Positions 34,840-44,713 are shown, counted from the stretch's first letter. The stretch: DNA of 64,000 bases from Carnobacterium mobile DSM 4848 (GCF_000744825.1 NZ_JQMR01000001.1:124001-188000); one strand, 5' to 3'. The notes: generated by a model from the sequence alone, not told the origin. Program-made: numbers and translations.

Positions 34840-36669
34840 TTGAAAAAACAGCAAACGGTAACGAACATACCTTATGTCAAGGGCCTTGACGGTATTCGTT
34901 TTCTTGGCATCATCGGGGTTATCATCTATCATTTAGCTCCACAATTGATGCCGGGCGGTTATTTAGGTGTAAATTTGTTTTTTGTATTATCGGGTTATTT
35001 AATCACAGATAAATTAATACGCGAAATAAAACAAACAGGGCAGCTACATATAAGAGCATTTTATCGAAAACGAATGAAGCGTTTATTGCCTTCGACGTTA
35101 TTTATGCTGGTGTTGGTGTTGGCTTGGATTACATGGTTTAATCGGGAATTATTGGTCAATTTAAAAGGAACCGTCGTCAGTGCCCTTTTGTTTGTTAACA
35201 ATTGGTGGCAAATTATCCAAGGCGATTCTTATTTTGATCGGTTTACAACGCCGTCTCCTTTTGTCCATTTATGGTCACTAGCAGTGGAGATGCAATTCTA
35301 TATCCTGATTGTTTTAGTAATTTGGGGTTTATTTACCTTTCTATCTACTCAACGGGCCCGTTTAATAGCAATCGGTATCTTGACACTTTTATCTGCTGGG
35401 TTAATGGCCTGGTTGTATCAGCCGGGAGTTGATCCAAGCCGTGTTTATTATGGAACGGATACCCGATTGTTCTCATTATGGGTAGGAACCGGATTTGCGG
35501 CAGCCTTTCCGTTAGCGACTTTACAAACAAAGCAAATGCCTCAAAAATTACGGCAATGGCAGGAAATGATAGGACTAGCGGTACTATTTTTGATAGGGGT
35601 CATGATGAAATATGTGACTGATCAAAGTCCGTTTAATTATTATGGCGGGATGCTGTTGTTTAGTTTATTAGCGGGTGTATTGATTATTATCGTTGCTCAG
35701 CCAACGGTTAAATTATCCTTTCTTTTTCGTTTTAAGCCAGTTACATGGCTGGGTAAGCGCAGTTTTGTTTTGTACTTGTGGCATTATCCGCTCAATGTTT
35801 TAATCCAACAACAATCAAATGGGCAACCAGCTTCTGCTGCACGACAACTGTTTTTAGTGTTGGTTCTTACGCTTGGTTTAGCTGAAGTAACGTATCGGTT
35901 TATTGAAATGCGCAATTGGCAAGGATTGTTCCAAAAGGGAGTAAAATGGGCGCAGCAATTATGGAAAAGTCCACGTAAAGCTCATTTAAAAGAAAAAGGA
36001 TTATTAGCAGTCAGTATGTTAGTTGTTTTATCAGCTTTGACTGGTTTTGCAATTTCACCTACTGATCCTGATCATGCTTCGCAACAAGTCAAAAAAGTGA
36101 TTGAAAAGAATGAACAGTTGCTGCAAGAAACACAACTAACTGGTATCCAAGCGGAAGCTCTAGCAAACGGCGTTTTTAACACAGAAGAGTTGAGTGAATT
36201 AGCCAATAAAAAAGTTACTTTTATTGGAGACTCCGTTTTGTTGAGTGCTTCAGAAGAGTTGGTACAATTTTTCCCAGCAGCAACGATTGACGGAAAAGTA
36301 GGGCGCCAATTGTATCAAACAGTTCCAGTTGTCCAACAATTAAAAAAAGACCGGAAATTGAATAAAACGGTAGTGATCGAGTTAGGTTCTAATGGGGACT
36401 TTACGAAAAACCAACTGGATGATTTAGTAGGGGCTATTGGAAAAGATAAAGAAGTGTATTTTCTGACAACCCATGTTCCGCGTCATTGGCGTGAGAGTGT
36501 CAATCAAAAGTTGGTCTCCTTAACGAAGAACGAAAAGCACATTCACTTAATTGATTGGAGCAACACGAGTACAAATCATGCTGACTGGTTTTATGAAGAT
36601 GCAGTTCACCCAAATAAAACCGGCGCAGAACAGTACGCGGTCTTGATAGCTAAAAGCTTATTAAATTAA
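34840..36669 (+). CDS. oatA: Peptidoglycan O-acetyltransferase, OatA-like
   Basis: This 609-residue protein joins an N-terminal acyltransferase-3 membrane domain (about eleven segments, residues 1-400) to an extracellular SGNH hydrolase-like domain. In the first part the conserved His is in IIYHLAPQLMPGGYLGV and Arg in FYRKRMKRLLPS. In the second, the catalytic Ser is in FIGDSVLLSASEEL near residue 462 and the Asp-His pair in DAVHPNKTG near 587-595. This design is that of OatA, which O-acetylates muramic acid and gives lysozyme resistance. The start is TTG at 34840 after AAGAAGGTG. It is a single-gene unit with a terminator. Confidence 0.88.
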   Translation: MKKQQTVTNIPYVKGLDGIRFLGIIGVIIYHLAPQLMPGGYLGVNLFFVLSGYLITDKLIREIKQTGQLHIRAFYRKRMKRLLPSTLFMLVLVLAWITWFNRELLVNLKGTVVSALLFVNNWWQIIQGDSYFDRFTTPSPFVHLWSLAVEMQFYILIVLVIWGLFTFLSTQRARLIAIGILTLLSAGLMAWLYQPGVDPSRVYYGTDTRLFSLWVGTGFAAAFPLATLQTKQMPQKLRQWQEMIGLAVLFLIGVMMKYVTDQSPFNYYGGMLLFSLLAGVLIIIVAQPTVKLSFLFRFKPVTWLGKRSFVLYLWHYPLNVLIQQQSNGQPASAARQLFLVLVLTLGLAEVTYRFIEMRNWQGLFQKGVKWAQQLWKSPRKAHLKEKGLLAVSMLVVLSALTGFAISPTDPDHASQQVKKVIEKNEQLLQETQLTGIQAEALANGVFNTEELSELANKKVTFIGDSVLLSASEELVQFFPAATIDGKVGRQLYQTVPVVQQLKKDRKLNKTVVIELGSNGDFTKNQLDDLVGAIGKDKEVYFLTTHVPRHWRESVNQKLVSLTKNEKHIHLIDWSNTSTNHADWFYEDAVHPNKTGAEQYAVLIAKSLLN

Positions 36670-36670
36670 G

Positions 36671-36710
36671 AAAGTTCAGCCTCTTCCATAAAAAGAGACT
36701 GAACTTTTTT
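36671..36710 (+). terminator. Terminator of oatA
   Basis: AAAGTTCAG-CTCTT pairs with AAGAG-CTGAACTTT, followed by TTTTTT. Confidence 0.85.
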
Positions 36711-36819
36711 GCTATAAAATTTGCGTTAAAACAAATGAACTCTCATTTTTTTTTAATACAAGGGCCTAAAGAAGGATATATATATAAAATAAATTATTTA
36801 TAAAAATTGTATAAAATAA

Positions 36820-36866
36820 GTGAATATACAGTATAATCACTCATTTTATTAGGGATATACTGTATA
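36820..36866 (+). promoter_or_regulatory. Paired palindromic operators upstream of arcA
   Basis: A 21-bp near-perfect palindrome at 36820-36840 runs from GTGA to TCAC around TATACAGTATA; only three positions break the symmetry. A second palindrome core TATACTGTATA, its exact complement, lies at 36856-36866. Centres are 31 bases apart, three helical turns. A TATAAT at 36832-36837 overlaps the first site, so a bound protein could block or shift transcription. The regulator may be ArcR or an ArgR-type protein; the spacing fits neither consensus exactly. Confidence 0.55.
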
Positions 36867-36896
36867 GAGAATATATATGAAAAAGGGGTCAAATAA

Positions 36897-36912
36897 TGTG
36901 ATGAAATCGACA
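36897..36912 (+). promoter_or_regulatory. Possible Crp/Fnr-type (ArcR) site
   Basis: TGTGATGAAATCGACA resembles the Crp/Fnr-family pattern TGTGA-N6-TCACA with two mismatches in the right half. An ArcR of this family is encoded at the end of the cluster. Confidence 0.4.
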
Positions 36913-36946
36913 TTTTGTTTGCGGCATACTATTTTTCTTTTCCGAG

Positions 36947-36960
36947 TGTTAGCGTTATCA
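36947..36960 (+). promoter_or_regulatory. Catabolite-responsive element upstream of arcA
   Basis: TGTTAGCGTTATCA fits the CcpA pattern TGNNANCGNTNNCA at every fixed position, about 35 bases before the start codon. Arginine deiminase operons of many lactic acid bacteria are under catabolite repression. Confidence 0.65.
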
Positions 36961-36994
36961 TAATGGTGTAAATAAATTAGAGGAGGAAATACTA

Positions 36995-38329
36995 GTGGAT
37001 AAACCGATTCATGTCATGTCAGAGATTGGAAAATTAAAGACGGTTCTATTGAAGAGACCCGGTAAAGAGGTGGAGAATCTAACTCCTGAAATTATGGAAC
37101 GTTTATTATTTGATGATATACCGCACTTGCCTGTTATTCAAAAAGAGCATGATGCTTTTGCTAAAGTGCTGGAAGATAATGGCGTTGAAGTTTTGTATCT
37201 TGAAAAACTATCGGCTGAAGCAATTGATGCCGGCAATGTCAAAGAATCATTCCTTGAAAAAATAATGAGCGAGTCAAATATTCAATCACCGAGCGTATAC
37301 GAAGGATTAAAACACTATTTATTGAAGATGGATACACAAGAAATGGTCAATACGATTATGGCCGGTGTCCGTAAAAAAGACGTTGAAACTGCATCACAAC
37401 ATTTAAGTGATGTATCAGATGATGGTGGAGACCCAGCACAATCAAGAACAGAATCGCCGGATTCTTACTTTACAGAAGATAAAACGCAACACTTGGGAGA
37501 AGTTTCAAACGATGAAGATTACCCATTTTACATGGACCCTATGCCAAACTTGTACTTCACAAGAGACCCAGCTGCTTCATTAGGCAATGGTTTGACGATT
37601 AATCGTATGTTGTTTGAAGCTCGTCAACGTGAATCTTTATTTATGGAAACAATTATCAACTATCACCCTCGCTTTGCGGGCAAAGACGTAGAAATTTGGC
37701 GCAATCGCGACCATACTTCAAATATTGAAGGCGGAGACGAACTCGTATTGAATGATAAAGTTTTAGCTATTGGGATTTCGCAACGAACTTCGGCACAAGC
37801 CATCGAAGAATTGGCCATTGAATTGTTTAATCGCGGTGCAACGTTTGAAAAAGTCTTAGCCATTAAGATACCGAATGTAAGAGCGATGATGCACTTAGAT
37901 ACCGTCTTTACTATGGTAGATTATAATAAATTTACTATCCATCCTGGAATCCAACGATTGGGAGGGTCAATAGACACCTACATGCTTGAAAAGAGCGATG
38001 AACCTGGAAAAGTGAAAATTACGCATAAAACAAACTTGCAAGAAGTATTGAAAGAAGCTTTGGAAGTAGACGAACTGACTTTAATTCCTTGTGGAGGTGG
38101 AGATGCCATTGCAGCACCGCGCGAGCAATGGAATGATGGTTCAAATACGTTAGCAATCGCACCTGGAGTAGTTGTCACTTATGACCGGAATTACGTTTCA
38201 AATGCATTGCTGCGTGAGCAAGGGATCAAAGTGATTGAAATAGAATCAAGTGAATTGTCTCGCGGACGTGGGGGCCCTCGCTGCATGAGTATGCCGCTTA
38301 TCCGGGAAGATTTACCTAAACAAAATTAA
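36995..38329 (+). CDS. arcA: Arginine deiminase, with an internal duplication
   Basis: This enzyme hydrolyses arginine to citrulline and ammonia, the first step of the arginine deiminase pathway. Active-site motifs are present: [13 protein letters not shown] near 187-199, NIEGGDELV near residues 248-256, [11 protein letters not shown] near 292-302, and the catalytic Cys in [14 protein letters not shown] near the C-terminus. At 444 residues it is about 30 longer than usual. The excess is at residues 133-163, where QHLSDVSDD...DSYFTED precedes and resembles [10 protein letters not shown]...NLYFTRD at 165-191; this looks like an old tandem duplication of the substrate-loop region, with the first copy decayed. 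The start is GTG after GAGGAGG. It opens the arcABDC-R cluster. Confidence 0.93.
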   Translation: MDKPIHVMSEIGKLKTVLLKRPGKEVENLTPEIMERLLFDDIPHLPVIQKEHDAFAKVLEDNGVEVLYLEKLSAEAIDAGNVKESFLEKIMSESNIQSPSVYEGLKHYLLKMDTQEMVNTIMAGVRKKDVETASQHLSDVSDDGGDPAQSRTESPDSYFTEDKTQHLGEVSNDEDYPFYMDPMPNLYFTRDPAASLGNGLTINRMLFEARQRESLFMETIINYHPRFAGKDVEIWRNRDHTSNIEGGDELVLNDKVLAIGISQRTSAQAIEELAIELFNRGATFEKVLAIKIPNVRAMMHLDTVFTMVDYNKFTIHPGIQRLGGSIDTYMLEKSDEPGKVKITHKTNLQEVLKEALEVDELTLIPCGGGDAIAAPREQWNDGSNTLAIAPGVVVTYDRNYVSNALLREQGIKVIEIESSELSRGRGGPRCMSMPLIREDLPKQN

Positions 38330-38374
38330 AAAGCAACATTCGAATCAAAATAATCTTATTGGAGGAAATCAACT

Positions 38375-39391
38375 ATGATCACATCGAAGTTTCAAGGGCG
38401 CAGCTTATTAGCTGAAAAAGATTTTACTAAAGAAGAATTAATGTATTTGATCGACTTTTCTGAACATTTGAAAGATTTAAAGAAACGTGGTATTCCACAT
38501 CGGTATTTAGAAGGAAAAAACATTGCTTTGCTGTTTGAAAAATCTTCTACACGGACTCGTTCAGCATTTACCGTTGCTTCTATCGACTTAGGTGCACATC
38601 CAGAATACCTTGGAAAAGACGATATTCAATTAGGTAAAAAAGAATCGGTTGAAGATACTGCACGTGTTTTAGGCAGTATGTTCGATGGGATTGAATTCCG
38701 AGGATTTAAACAATCCAACGTTGAGAAATTAGCTGAGTTTTCTGGTGTACCTGTTTGGAACGGCTTAACAGACGAATGGCATCCAACACAAATGATTGCT
38801 GACTTCTTAACGATTAAAGAAAACTTTGGACATGTTGAAGGAGTAACATTAGCTTATGCAGGCGATGGACGCAATAATATGGCGAACAGCTTGCTCGTAA
38901 CTGGAGCTATCTTAGGCGCAAATATTCGTATCGTATCTCCTAAAGCTCTATTCCCAGATCAAGAGATCATTGACATGGCACAGGAATTTGCAGAAAAATC
39001 AGGCAGCAAACTAATGATCACAGACGATGTTCAAGAAGGCGTGAAAGATGCTGATGTGCTGTATACAGACGTGTGGGTGTCAATGGGTGAAGAAGATAAG
39101 TTCGAAGAACGTGTCAACTTGCTGAAACCTTACCAAATCAATATGGATATGATCAAAGCAACTGGAAAAGAAGATGTCATCCTATTGCATTGCCTTCCTG
39201 CTTTCCATGATACGAATACAGAATATGGCGAGATGGTCAAAGAAAGATTCGGTATCAGCGAAATGGAAGTAACCGATGAGGTTTTCCGCAGCTCACATGC
39301 GCGTCAATTCGATCAAGCAGAAAATAGAATGCATTCCATTAAAGCCATTATGGCTGCTACGATGGGTAATTTGTTTATTCCCAAAGTCTGA
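38375..39391 (+). CDS. arcB: Ornithine carbamoyltransferase, catabolic
   Basis: The 338-residue enzyme splits citrulline with phosphate into ornithine and carbamoyl phosphate. The carbamoyl phosphate site SSTRTRSAF lies near residues 55-63, with HPTQ in [11 protein letters not shown] near 135-145, the ornithine loop VSMGEED near 232-238, and HCLPAFHD near 271-278. Its position after arcA and the normal length identify it as catabolic. Start follows TTGGAGG. A terminator-like hairpin stands between it and arcD, so the later genes may be expressed less. Confidence 0.95.
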   Translation: MITSKFQGRSLLAEKDFTKEELMYLIDFSEHLKDLKKRGIPHRYLEGKNIALLFEKSSTRTRSAFTVASIDLGAHPEYLGKDDIQLGKKESVEDTARVLGSMFDGIEFRGFKQSNVEKLAEFSGVPVWNGLTDEWHPTQMIADFLTIKENFGHVEGVTLAYAGDGRNNMANSLLVTGAILGANIRIVSPKALFPDQEIIDMAQEFAEKSGSKLMITDDVQEGVKDADVLYTDVWVSMGEEDKFEERVNLLKPYQINMDMIKATGKEDVILLHCLPAFHDTNTEYGEMVKERFGISEMEVTDEVFRSSHARQFDQAENRMHSIKAIMAATMGNLFIPKV

Positions 39392-39417
39392 GCTTTAACA
39401 CCATAAGTTAGGGATAT

Positions 39418-39460
39418 CAGAGCATGAGGAAAAGTAAAGTCCTTATGCTCTGTCTTTATT
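39418..39460 (+). terminator. Internal attenuating hairpin between arcB and arcD
   Basis: CAGAGCAT-AGGA pairs with CCTTATGCTCTG around a 10-base loop, followed by TCTTTATTTT. It would partly reduce read-through to arcD and arcC. Confidence 0.65.
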
Positions 39461-39496
39461 TTAAAAAATAAAGCATGCAGGAATGAGGAAAAGAAA

Positions 39497-40924
39497 ATGG
39501 AAGAAAAGAAACTTGGATTGATTCCGTTAATGAGCTTGGTTGTCGGTTCTATTATCGGAGGCGGAATATTTAACCTGATGTCAGATATGGCACTGACGGC
39601 TTCTCCCGGACCTGTTATCATCGGATGGCTGATCACAGGAATAGGAATGGGATTATTGGCATTTAGTTTTCAAAACCTATCTGCTAAACGACCAGATTTA
39701 GAAGCAGGTATTTATAGTTATGCACGAGCTGGGTTCGGCGATTATATGGGGTTCAACTCTGCTTGGGGTTATTGGTTATCAGCATTTTTAGGAAACGTTG
39801 CTTATGGAACATTGATGTTCAGTTCAATCGGCTATTTTTTCCCTTTATTCAGCAACGGACAAAATTTGGCTTCTGTTATTGGAGCTTCTATCATGTTGTG
39901 GCTGGTCCATGCGTTGATTTTAAAAGGGGTACAAACGGCTTCGTTCATTAATACAATCGTTACATTTGCTAAATTGATTCCCTTAGCTATTTTTCTAGTT
40001 ACCATGTTTATCGCTTTTAAACTTGATATTTTTACTGCTAATTTTTGGGGTACACAAAGCGGCGGATTTAGTTTTAGTGAAGTGATGAGCCAAGTTAAAG
40101 GGACTATGTTGGTGACAGTCTGGGTATTCATCGGTATTGAAGGTGCGGTCGTATTCTCAGGACGTGCTGCAAAAAAATCTGACGTTGGAAAAGCAACTAT
40201 TTTAGGGTTGATCACCGTTATTAGTATTTATTTATTAACAACGATTTTATCAATGGGTGTCATGTCCCGGCCTGAATTGGCTGATTTGAATCAACCTGCA
40301 ATGGCTTCACTGCTTGAAAGTGTAGTCGGACACTGGGGTGCTATTTTGATCAATATCGGAGTCATCATTTCCGTAGCAGGAGCTTGGTTGGCTTGGACGA
40401 TGCTGACCGCTGAATTGCCTTACCAGGCAGCACGAGAAGGTTCGTTTCCTAAATTCTTTACTAAGAAAAACAAAAACGACGCACCAGTCAATTCACTTAT
40501 CTTTACCAATGTGATTGTTCAGTTGTTTTTATTCACCTTTTTAATTAGTGAACGAGCTTATAACTTTGCTTTTTCTCTTGCATCTTCTGCAATACTGATT
40601 CCTTACGCTTTTACAGCATTTTATCAGTTGAAACTATCGCTTCAGGAAAGTAAAACGACGCCAAACCGCACTCGAAATGTCATGATTGGCATTTTTGGAA
40701 GTATTTTTTCTTTATGGCTGATTTATGCAGGCGGAATCGATTACCTATTGATTACGATGCTGCTTTATGCACCAGGAATTTTAATTTTTGCATGGGCACA
40801 AAAAGAAAATGGTCGAAAAGTATTTACAAGAAACGAAATGATTGCTGCGATAGTCATTGTTGTTTTATTTATTATCGCTTTGCTTCAAATAGTTAATGGA
40901 ACAATTGATATTGGAAATATGTAA
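39497..40924 (+). CDS. arcD: Arginine/ornithine antiporter
   Basis: This 475-residue membrane protein has about twelve to thirteen segments and belongs to the APC superfamily's arginine/ornithine exchangers. Typical motifs are [16 protein letters not shown] near the start, which holds the substrate-backbone-binding Gly-rich loop of the first helix, [33 protein letters not shown] near residue 210 and the [16 protein letters not shown] stretch. It brings in arginine in exchange for ornithine made by ArcA and ArcB, without energy cost. The start follows GAATGAGGAAAAG. Confidence 0.93.
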   Translation: MEEKKLGLIPLMSLVVGSIIGGGIFNLMSDMALTASPGPVIIGWLITGIGMGLLAFSFQNLSAKRPDLEAGIYSYARAGFGDYMGFNSAWGYWLSAFLGNVAYGTLMFSSIGYFFPLFSNGQNLASVIGASIMLWLVHALILKGVQTASFINTIVTFAKLIPLAIFLVTMFIAFKLDIFTANFWGTQSGGFSFSEVMSQVKGTMLVTVWVFIGIEGAVVFSGRAAKKSDVGKATILGLITVISIYLLTTILSMGVMSRPELADLNQPAMASLLESVVGHWGAILINIGVIISVAGAWLAWTMLTAELPYQAAREGSFPKFFTKKNKNDAPVNSLIFTNVIVQLFLFTFLISERAYNFAFSLASSAILIPYAFTAFYQLKLSLQESKTTPNRTRNVMIGIFGSIFSLWLIYAGGIDYLLITMLLYAPGILIFAWAQKENGRKVFTRNEMIAAIVIVVLFIIALLQIVNGTIDIGNM

Positions 40925-40940
40925 AAGACAGGATGGGATA

Positions 40941-41885
40941 ATGATGACAAAACGAAAAATCGTAATAGCTTTAGGCGGTAATGCTATTTTATCAGATAAT
41001 GCAAGTGCAGCAGCCCAACAAGAAGCATTGGCTAATACGGCTGAATATTTGGTCAAGTTCGTTGAAAATGGCGACGATCTTATCATCTCACACGGCAACG
41101 GACCGCAAGTTGGAAACTTGTTGCTGCAGCAAGCTGCTGCAAACAGCGAAAAGAACCCTGCTATGCCTTTAGACTCATGTGTGGCCATGACACAAGGAAG
41201 TATTGGATATTGGATGCAAAATGCGCTTGGAAATGCCTTGGAAAAAAGAAATTTAACAAAATCTGTTGTTTCCATCGTGACACAAGTAGTGGTAGACGAA
41301 GCAGATCAAGCATTTAAAAACCCGACTAAACCAGTAGGACCGTTTTTGACCGAAGAAGAAGCAAAAAAAGAAATGACGGAGACCGGAGCCGAGTTTAAAG
41401 AAGATGCCGGCAGAGGATGGCGTAAAGTCGTTGCATCTCCTAAACCGGTCAGTATCAAAGAATACGAAGTAGTGAACCAATTAGTTGAAAACGGCGTGAT
41501 CACTATTTCTGTCGGTGGAGGCGGGATTCCCGTTGTAGAAAAAGATGGGGAATTGACAGGAGTTGAAGCAGTAATAGACAAAGACTTTGCTTCTCAAAAA
41601 TTAGCTGAATTAGTAAAAGCAGACTTGCTGATCGTGCTGACTGGTGTCGACAATGTGTTTGTGAATTACAATCAGCCTAATCAAAAGAAATTGGAACAAG
41701 TAACGACAGCGGAAATGAAACAATACATTGAAGAAAATCAATTTGCTCCAGGAAGCATGCTGCCGAAGGTAGAAGCTGCGATTGCATTTGTTGAAAATCA
41801 TCCTGCAGGAAAAGCTATGATTACGTCATTGGAAAATATTGAACAAGTGTTAACAGGAAAAGGCGGCACAGTCATCACAAAATAG
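40941..41885 (+). CDS. arcC: Carbamate kinase
   Basis: The 314-residue enzyme makes ATP from carbamoyl phosphate and ADP, the energy-yielding last step of the pathway. Family motifs are [11 protein letters not shown] near residues 6-16, [14 protein letters not shown] near 49-62, [19 protein letters not shown] near 190-199 and the nucleotide-binding [11 protein letters not shown]. Two adjacent ATG codons (40941 and 40944) follow AGGATGG; either could serve. It follows arcD by 16 bases and ends at a strong terminator before arcR. Confidence 0.94.
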   Translation: MMTKRKIVIALGGNAILSDNASAAAQQEALANTAEYLVKFVENGDDLIISHGNGPQVGNLLLQQAAANSEKNPAMPLDSCVAMTQGSIGYWMQNALGNALEKRNLTKSVVSIVTQVVVDEADQAFKNPTKPVGPFLTEEEAKKEMTETGAEFKEDAGRGWRKVVASPKPVSIKEYEVVNQLVENGVITISVGGGGIPVVEKDGELTGVEAVIDKDFASQKLAELVKADLLIVLTGVDNVFVNYNQPNQKKLEQVTTAEMKQYIEENQFAPGSMLPKVEAAIAFVENHPAGKAMITSLENIEQVLTGKGGTVITK

Positions 41886-41960
41886 ACTAACTTTTGAACC
41901 GAAAATAAGATTGTATGGAAAGTAAATAAGACTAAACATTAAAAATAAAAAATTCTTTAG

Positions 41961-42003
41961 ATGGACAAGTTGAAAGGTATTAGCAATCAACTTGTCCATT
42001 TTT
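41961..42003 (+). terminator. Terminator of arcABDC
   Basis: ATGGACAAGTTGA pairs perfectly over 13 bp with TCAACTTGTCCAT around a 13-base loop, ending in TTTTT. Confidence 0.9.
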
Positions 42004-42215
42004 GTGTTAAAATTTAAAACGTAAATAGTTGAAGAATACTAACACGAATTTGTCTATTCAAGGAAAGAAAAACAAGAAAAAAAGAGATGAGAACAAGTAA
42101 ACATACAGCGTTTATGATATACTAAAAGGGATAAATGAGAACCTCTTTTTTGTCTTCTAAAGCTAAGAGATTCCATTCTAATTCGTTTAGTTCATTACGA
42201 CGAGGAGAGAATCAA

Positions 42216-42920
42216 ATGCCCATAAAACAAATGAAATCCAATCAGCTATATGAGTTACGTTACAAACCGGTTTTTGCGAATTTTACAGAATCGGAGTTTA
42301 ATGTGCTTAAAAAGCATCTGTATGTTAGGAGTTATAAAAAAGGACAAGTTTTATTTGATGAAGGCGACAAGCGTGAAAAGGTTTTTTATTTAATGAACGG
42401 GCTTGTACGGTTTGAACGGTATGATGAAAGTGCTACATTTTTATATATTGATTACACCAAGCCAGATAGGCTGTTTCCTTATGGCGGAATGTTTTCCGAT
42501 GAAGCGTATCATTTTTCAGCTTATGCAGCTACCGATATCGAATTGTATTATTTGCCGACAAATGTTTTTGAACAGCAAGCTGCTTATAACCCTACTCAGC
42601 TGCTTTACTTATATAAGAGAATATCGGCTATTTTAAATCAACAAGAAAAACGCATTCAATATTTAGCTATCTCCAGTGCTACCAGCCGCATTGTCAAGGC
42701 GTTGACTTACTTGATGGAAGATTTGGGCATCGATTGTCCACCGAAAAAAATCGAAGTTCCTTACCCGATCACGATCAACGAAATAGCTGAAATTAGCGGA
42801 TGCTCGAGAGAAACAGTAGGAAACGTAGTAAAGCAGCTGAAAGAAACAAACAAATTAGAGTACGAACATAAACAATTTACATTTAAAGACGTTTCTTATT
42901 TTCGTATGTATGCAGAATAG
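42216..42920 (+). CDS. arcR: Crp/Fnr-family regulator of the arginine deiminase pathway
   Basis: This 234-residue activator has an N-terminal cyclic-nucleotide-binding-like domain (residues about 15-130, with GQVLFDEGDKREKVFYLMNG) and a C-terminal winged helix with the recognition part INEIAEISGCSRETVGNVVKQL (core ISGCSRETVGNVVKQL). It lacks the Cys cluster of Fnr oxygen sensors. Its place right after arcC identifies it as ArcR, which in enterococci and staphylococci activates arc genes without oxygen. It has its own transcript, as the arc operon is terminated before it. I chose ATG 42216 after GAGGAGAG; an in-frame ATG at 42135 lacks a good site. Confidence 0.88.
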   Translation: MPIKQMKSNQLYELRYKPVFANFTESEFNVLKKHLYVRSYKKGQVLFDEGDKREKVFYLMNGLVRFERYDESATFLYIDYTKPDRLFPYGGMFSDEAYHFSAYAATDIELYYLPTNVFEQQAAYNPTQLLYLYKRISAILNQQEKRIQYLAISSATSRIVKALTYLMEDLGIDCPPKKIEVPYPITINEIAEISGCSRETVGNVVKQLKETNKLEYEHKQFTFKDVSYFRMYAE

Positions 42921-42928
42921 GATAGTCG

Positions 42929-42994
42929 AAAAAAAGAACTTTAGTTAGACAACTATGTGTATTAATACACAAGATGCCTCTAAAGTTCTTTTTT
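42929..42994. terminator. Bidirectional terminator between arcR and the PucR-type gene
   Basis: A 15-bp perfect stem (AAAAAAGAACTTTAG and its complement) with a loop of about 35 bases that itself holds GTGTATTAATACAC, a smaller palindrome. A and T runs on the two sides let it stop transcripts in both directions. Confidence 0.85.
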
Positions 42995-43000
42995 GCTGCT

Positions 43001-44068
43001 TTATTGCTGCAACATCTTCAGTAAACGCAAGCCGATATTGATTTGGAGCAGTTCTTCTGCATTGTGGAAGTCGATCGAAATGGATTGTTTTATTTTGTCC
43101 ATTCGATATCGGACTGTTTTAGGATGCACAAAAAGAGCATCTGCTGTTGCTTTATAGTTTTGGTTTGCATCTAAAAATATTTTTAACGTTTCAATTAAAT
43201 CAGGATGGTTTCGATTTAAATCAAGTAAAGAGCTGGGAATGTACTTTTCAAAATGAGTTAAATTGTTTGATTCTGCAAATAATTGGTAAATTCCAATATC
43301 GCGGTAACTGTAAATAGTATTTGCTTCGTCAAATAAAGCGGTTATTTTTTGAGTATCTTGTGCTTGTTTATAGAGACTTGACAGTTGAAAAATTTCGCCT
43401 GCATAACTGGAATTAACTGTCATTTTTAAAGCTTTCATCTGGAGTTTATTCTTACTGGTTTGAATAGTTTTAGTTATTTTTTCTTTAAGCACTTGTTCAG
43501 TGTCTGATTGAGTATCTGCAATAAAGTCGATTTTATTTTGACGAATCAGGTAAATGCGCTGCGGCCAGTGTTTTTTTATCTCTTCTGTGAAAATCAGAGC
43601 AAAATGATGCTCTTTTTTTTGAGAAAGCTCTTGATGGTCTGCATTTGACGAAGAATTAGAAAAATGACAGATAAAGACTCGGTAATTAGGATTGTTCTTT
43701 AGTTTTAAGTAAGTCGTTTTTTCGATTAGTTCTTCTTTATTTTCCATACGATCATTTAATAACTCAGAAATAATACTATTTTTGTAATTTAAGTTATTTT
43801 GAGTGACAGCGTGCTTTTTTAATAGTTCCATTTGTAAAAAACTGACAGTATTTTCGATAGCCATGAAATCTTCATTGGGAATAGAAAAATCAATTTCATG
43901 AATGACCAATTCAAAAGAATTAAATTCTAAATTGGGAATATTTACTACTAACTGGTTATAGTTTTGGGCTTCTTGAAACGATTGATAAGTAACATTACGA
44001 CGAATGTAACCGTAATTCATATATTTCTTTTTATTTAAAGCTGCTGTTTTTAACGCAGGTTCAATCAT
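43001..44068 (-). CDS. PucR/CdaR-family regulator, probably truncated at the N-terminus
   Basis: The C-terminal PucR-type helix-turn-helix is clear: LKIFLDANQNYKATADALFV with HPKTVRYRMDKI at residues about 285-325 of 355. Before it is a GGDEF-like middle domain. Full-length relatives are about 500 residues or more with an N-terminal PucR sensor domain, or carry another sensor there. Here the protein begins at ATG 44068, inside what looks like the end of such a domain, and no ribosome binding site precedes it. The neighbouring fragment at 44080-44247 starts at the same junction in the opposite direction. I infer a deletion that removed both 5' ends, so the gene may be a pseudogene. Confidence 0.65.
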   Translation of the reverse strand: MIEPALKTAALNKKKYMNYGYIRRNVTYQSFQEAQNYNQLVVNIPNLEFNSFELVIHEIDFSIPNEDFMAIENTVSFLQMELLKKHAVTQNNLNYKNSIISELLNDRMENKEELIEKTTYLKLKNNPNYRVFICHFSNSSSNADHQELSQKKEHHFALIFTEEIKKHWPQRIYLIRQNKIDFIADTQSDTEQVLKEKITKTIQTSKNKLQMKALKMTVNSSYAGEIFQLSSLYKQAQDTQKITALFDEANTIYSYRDIGIYQLFAESNNLTHFEKYIPSSLLDLNRNHPDLIETLKIFLDANQNYKATADALFVHPKTVRYRMDKIKQSISIDFHNAEELLQINIGLRLLKMLQQ

Positions 44069-44079
44069 AAAGCGTATCT

Positions 44080-44247
44080 GTGCTTATCCAACAGAAAATG
44101 GAACACATGCTTTTATTTGGGCATACTTCAGGCACAGATACCTTGTTCGGCATGTTGATAGGAATATATGCAATGATCAATTCAGAAAAAGCGGAAGGTG
44201 AAAAGATGTCATTATTTAGACATAATTTGGAAACTGAAGACGAATGA
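44080..44247 (+). pseudogene. C-terminal gene fragment, possibly DUF2877 (AllH-like)
   Basis: This reading frame is open from 44071 to the TGA at 44245 and reads as protein, with MEHMLLFGHTSGTDTLFGML then IGIYAMINSEKAEGEKMSLF. It has no ribosome binding site or good start. The motif GHTSGTDTLFGMLIGI recalls the C-terminal part of DUF2877/AllH proteins, from memory only. Those are encoded with FdrA-like proteins, carbamate kinase and PucR-type regulators in purine or allantoin breakdown. The neighbouring PucR-type gene supports this reading. Confidence 0.45.
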
Positions 44248-44369
44248 GAAAAACAAGATAAAAGCATAGAGATAATAAGGTTTTTAAGCATAATAAAAAG
44301 AATGGGATTTGTTTTCAGCTTAGAAGCAGTGAAGAAAGTTTAATGCTAGCTAATCGCTCGATAATCACC

Positions 44370-44398
44370 TTGACAATAAAAAAGGTATCCCTTATTCT
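44370..44398 (+). promoter_or_regulatory. Strong promoter of the small unknown gene
   Basis: TTGACA at 44370-44375 and TATTCT at 44393-44398 are 17 bases apart, about 50 bases before the start codon at 44450. Confidence 0.75.
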
Positions 44399-44449
44399 AT
44401 GGTAGCAAAGCTTAGAGCTTATAGTTTCCTACGTGAGGAGTATTTTGAA

Positions 44450-44713
44450 ATGAACCAAGGCGATATTGAAGATTTATCGATTGAAGAAAGAAAAAAATTG
44501 CAAGAATGTTCTGATTTGATATTTGTAGAAACGGTAATAGACGGCTTTTATGAAATCAAAGTTAAATCACCGACTGAGATGTTTCCGACAGATGTTTTTT
44601 ATACAAAAGAAGCTATTGGAGAATTTTTGATGTCTAAGTTCAAACTGCATATTTTGATTGAATCCAATAATGGAAAATTTATTTATCAACCAAATCGAAT
44701 GGGCAAAGAATAA
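44450..44713 (+). CDS. Small acidic protein of unknown function
   Basis: This 87-residue protein (MNQGDIEDLSIEERKKLQEC at the start) is not recognised. It is acidic in its first half, has no signal peptide or membrane segment, and has a single Cys. The start ATG 44450 lies nine bases after AGGAG, and a consensus promoter lies just upstream, so it is probably a real, expressed single gene. An extension to 44399 in the same frame would start at the promoter's transcription start and is unlikely. The gene ends at a strong terminator. Confidence 0.7.
   Translation: MNQGDIEDLSIEERKKLQECSDLIFVETVIDGFYEIKVKSPTEMFPTDVFYTKEAIGEFLMSKFKLHILIESNNGKFIYQPNRMGKE

Noticed and set aside
36995-38329. Frameshift error as cause of the extra segment in arcA
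   Set aside because: The frame is continuous, and the extra segment resembles the following loop at the protein level, which a frameshift would not give.
44061-44291. Minus-strand open frame of 76 codons opposite the gene relic
   Set aside because: It has no ribosome binding site and a composition typical of an antisense shadow; the plus-strand frame reads as real protein.
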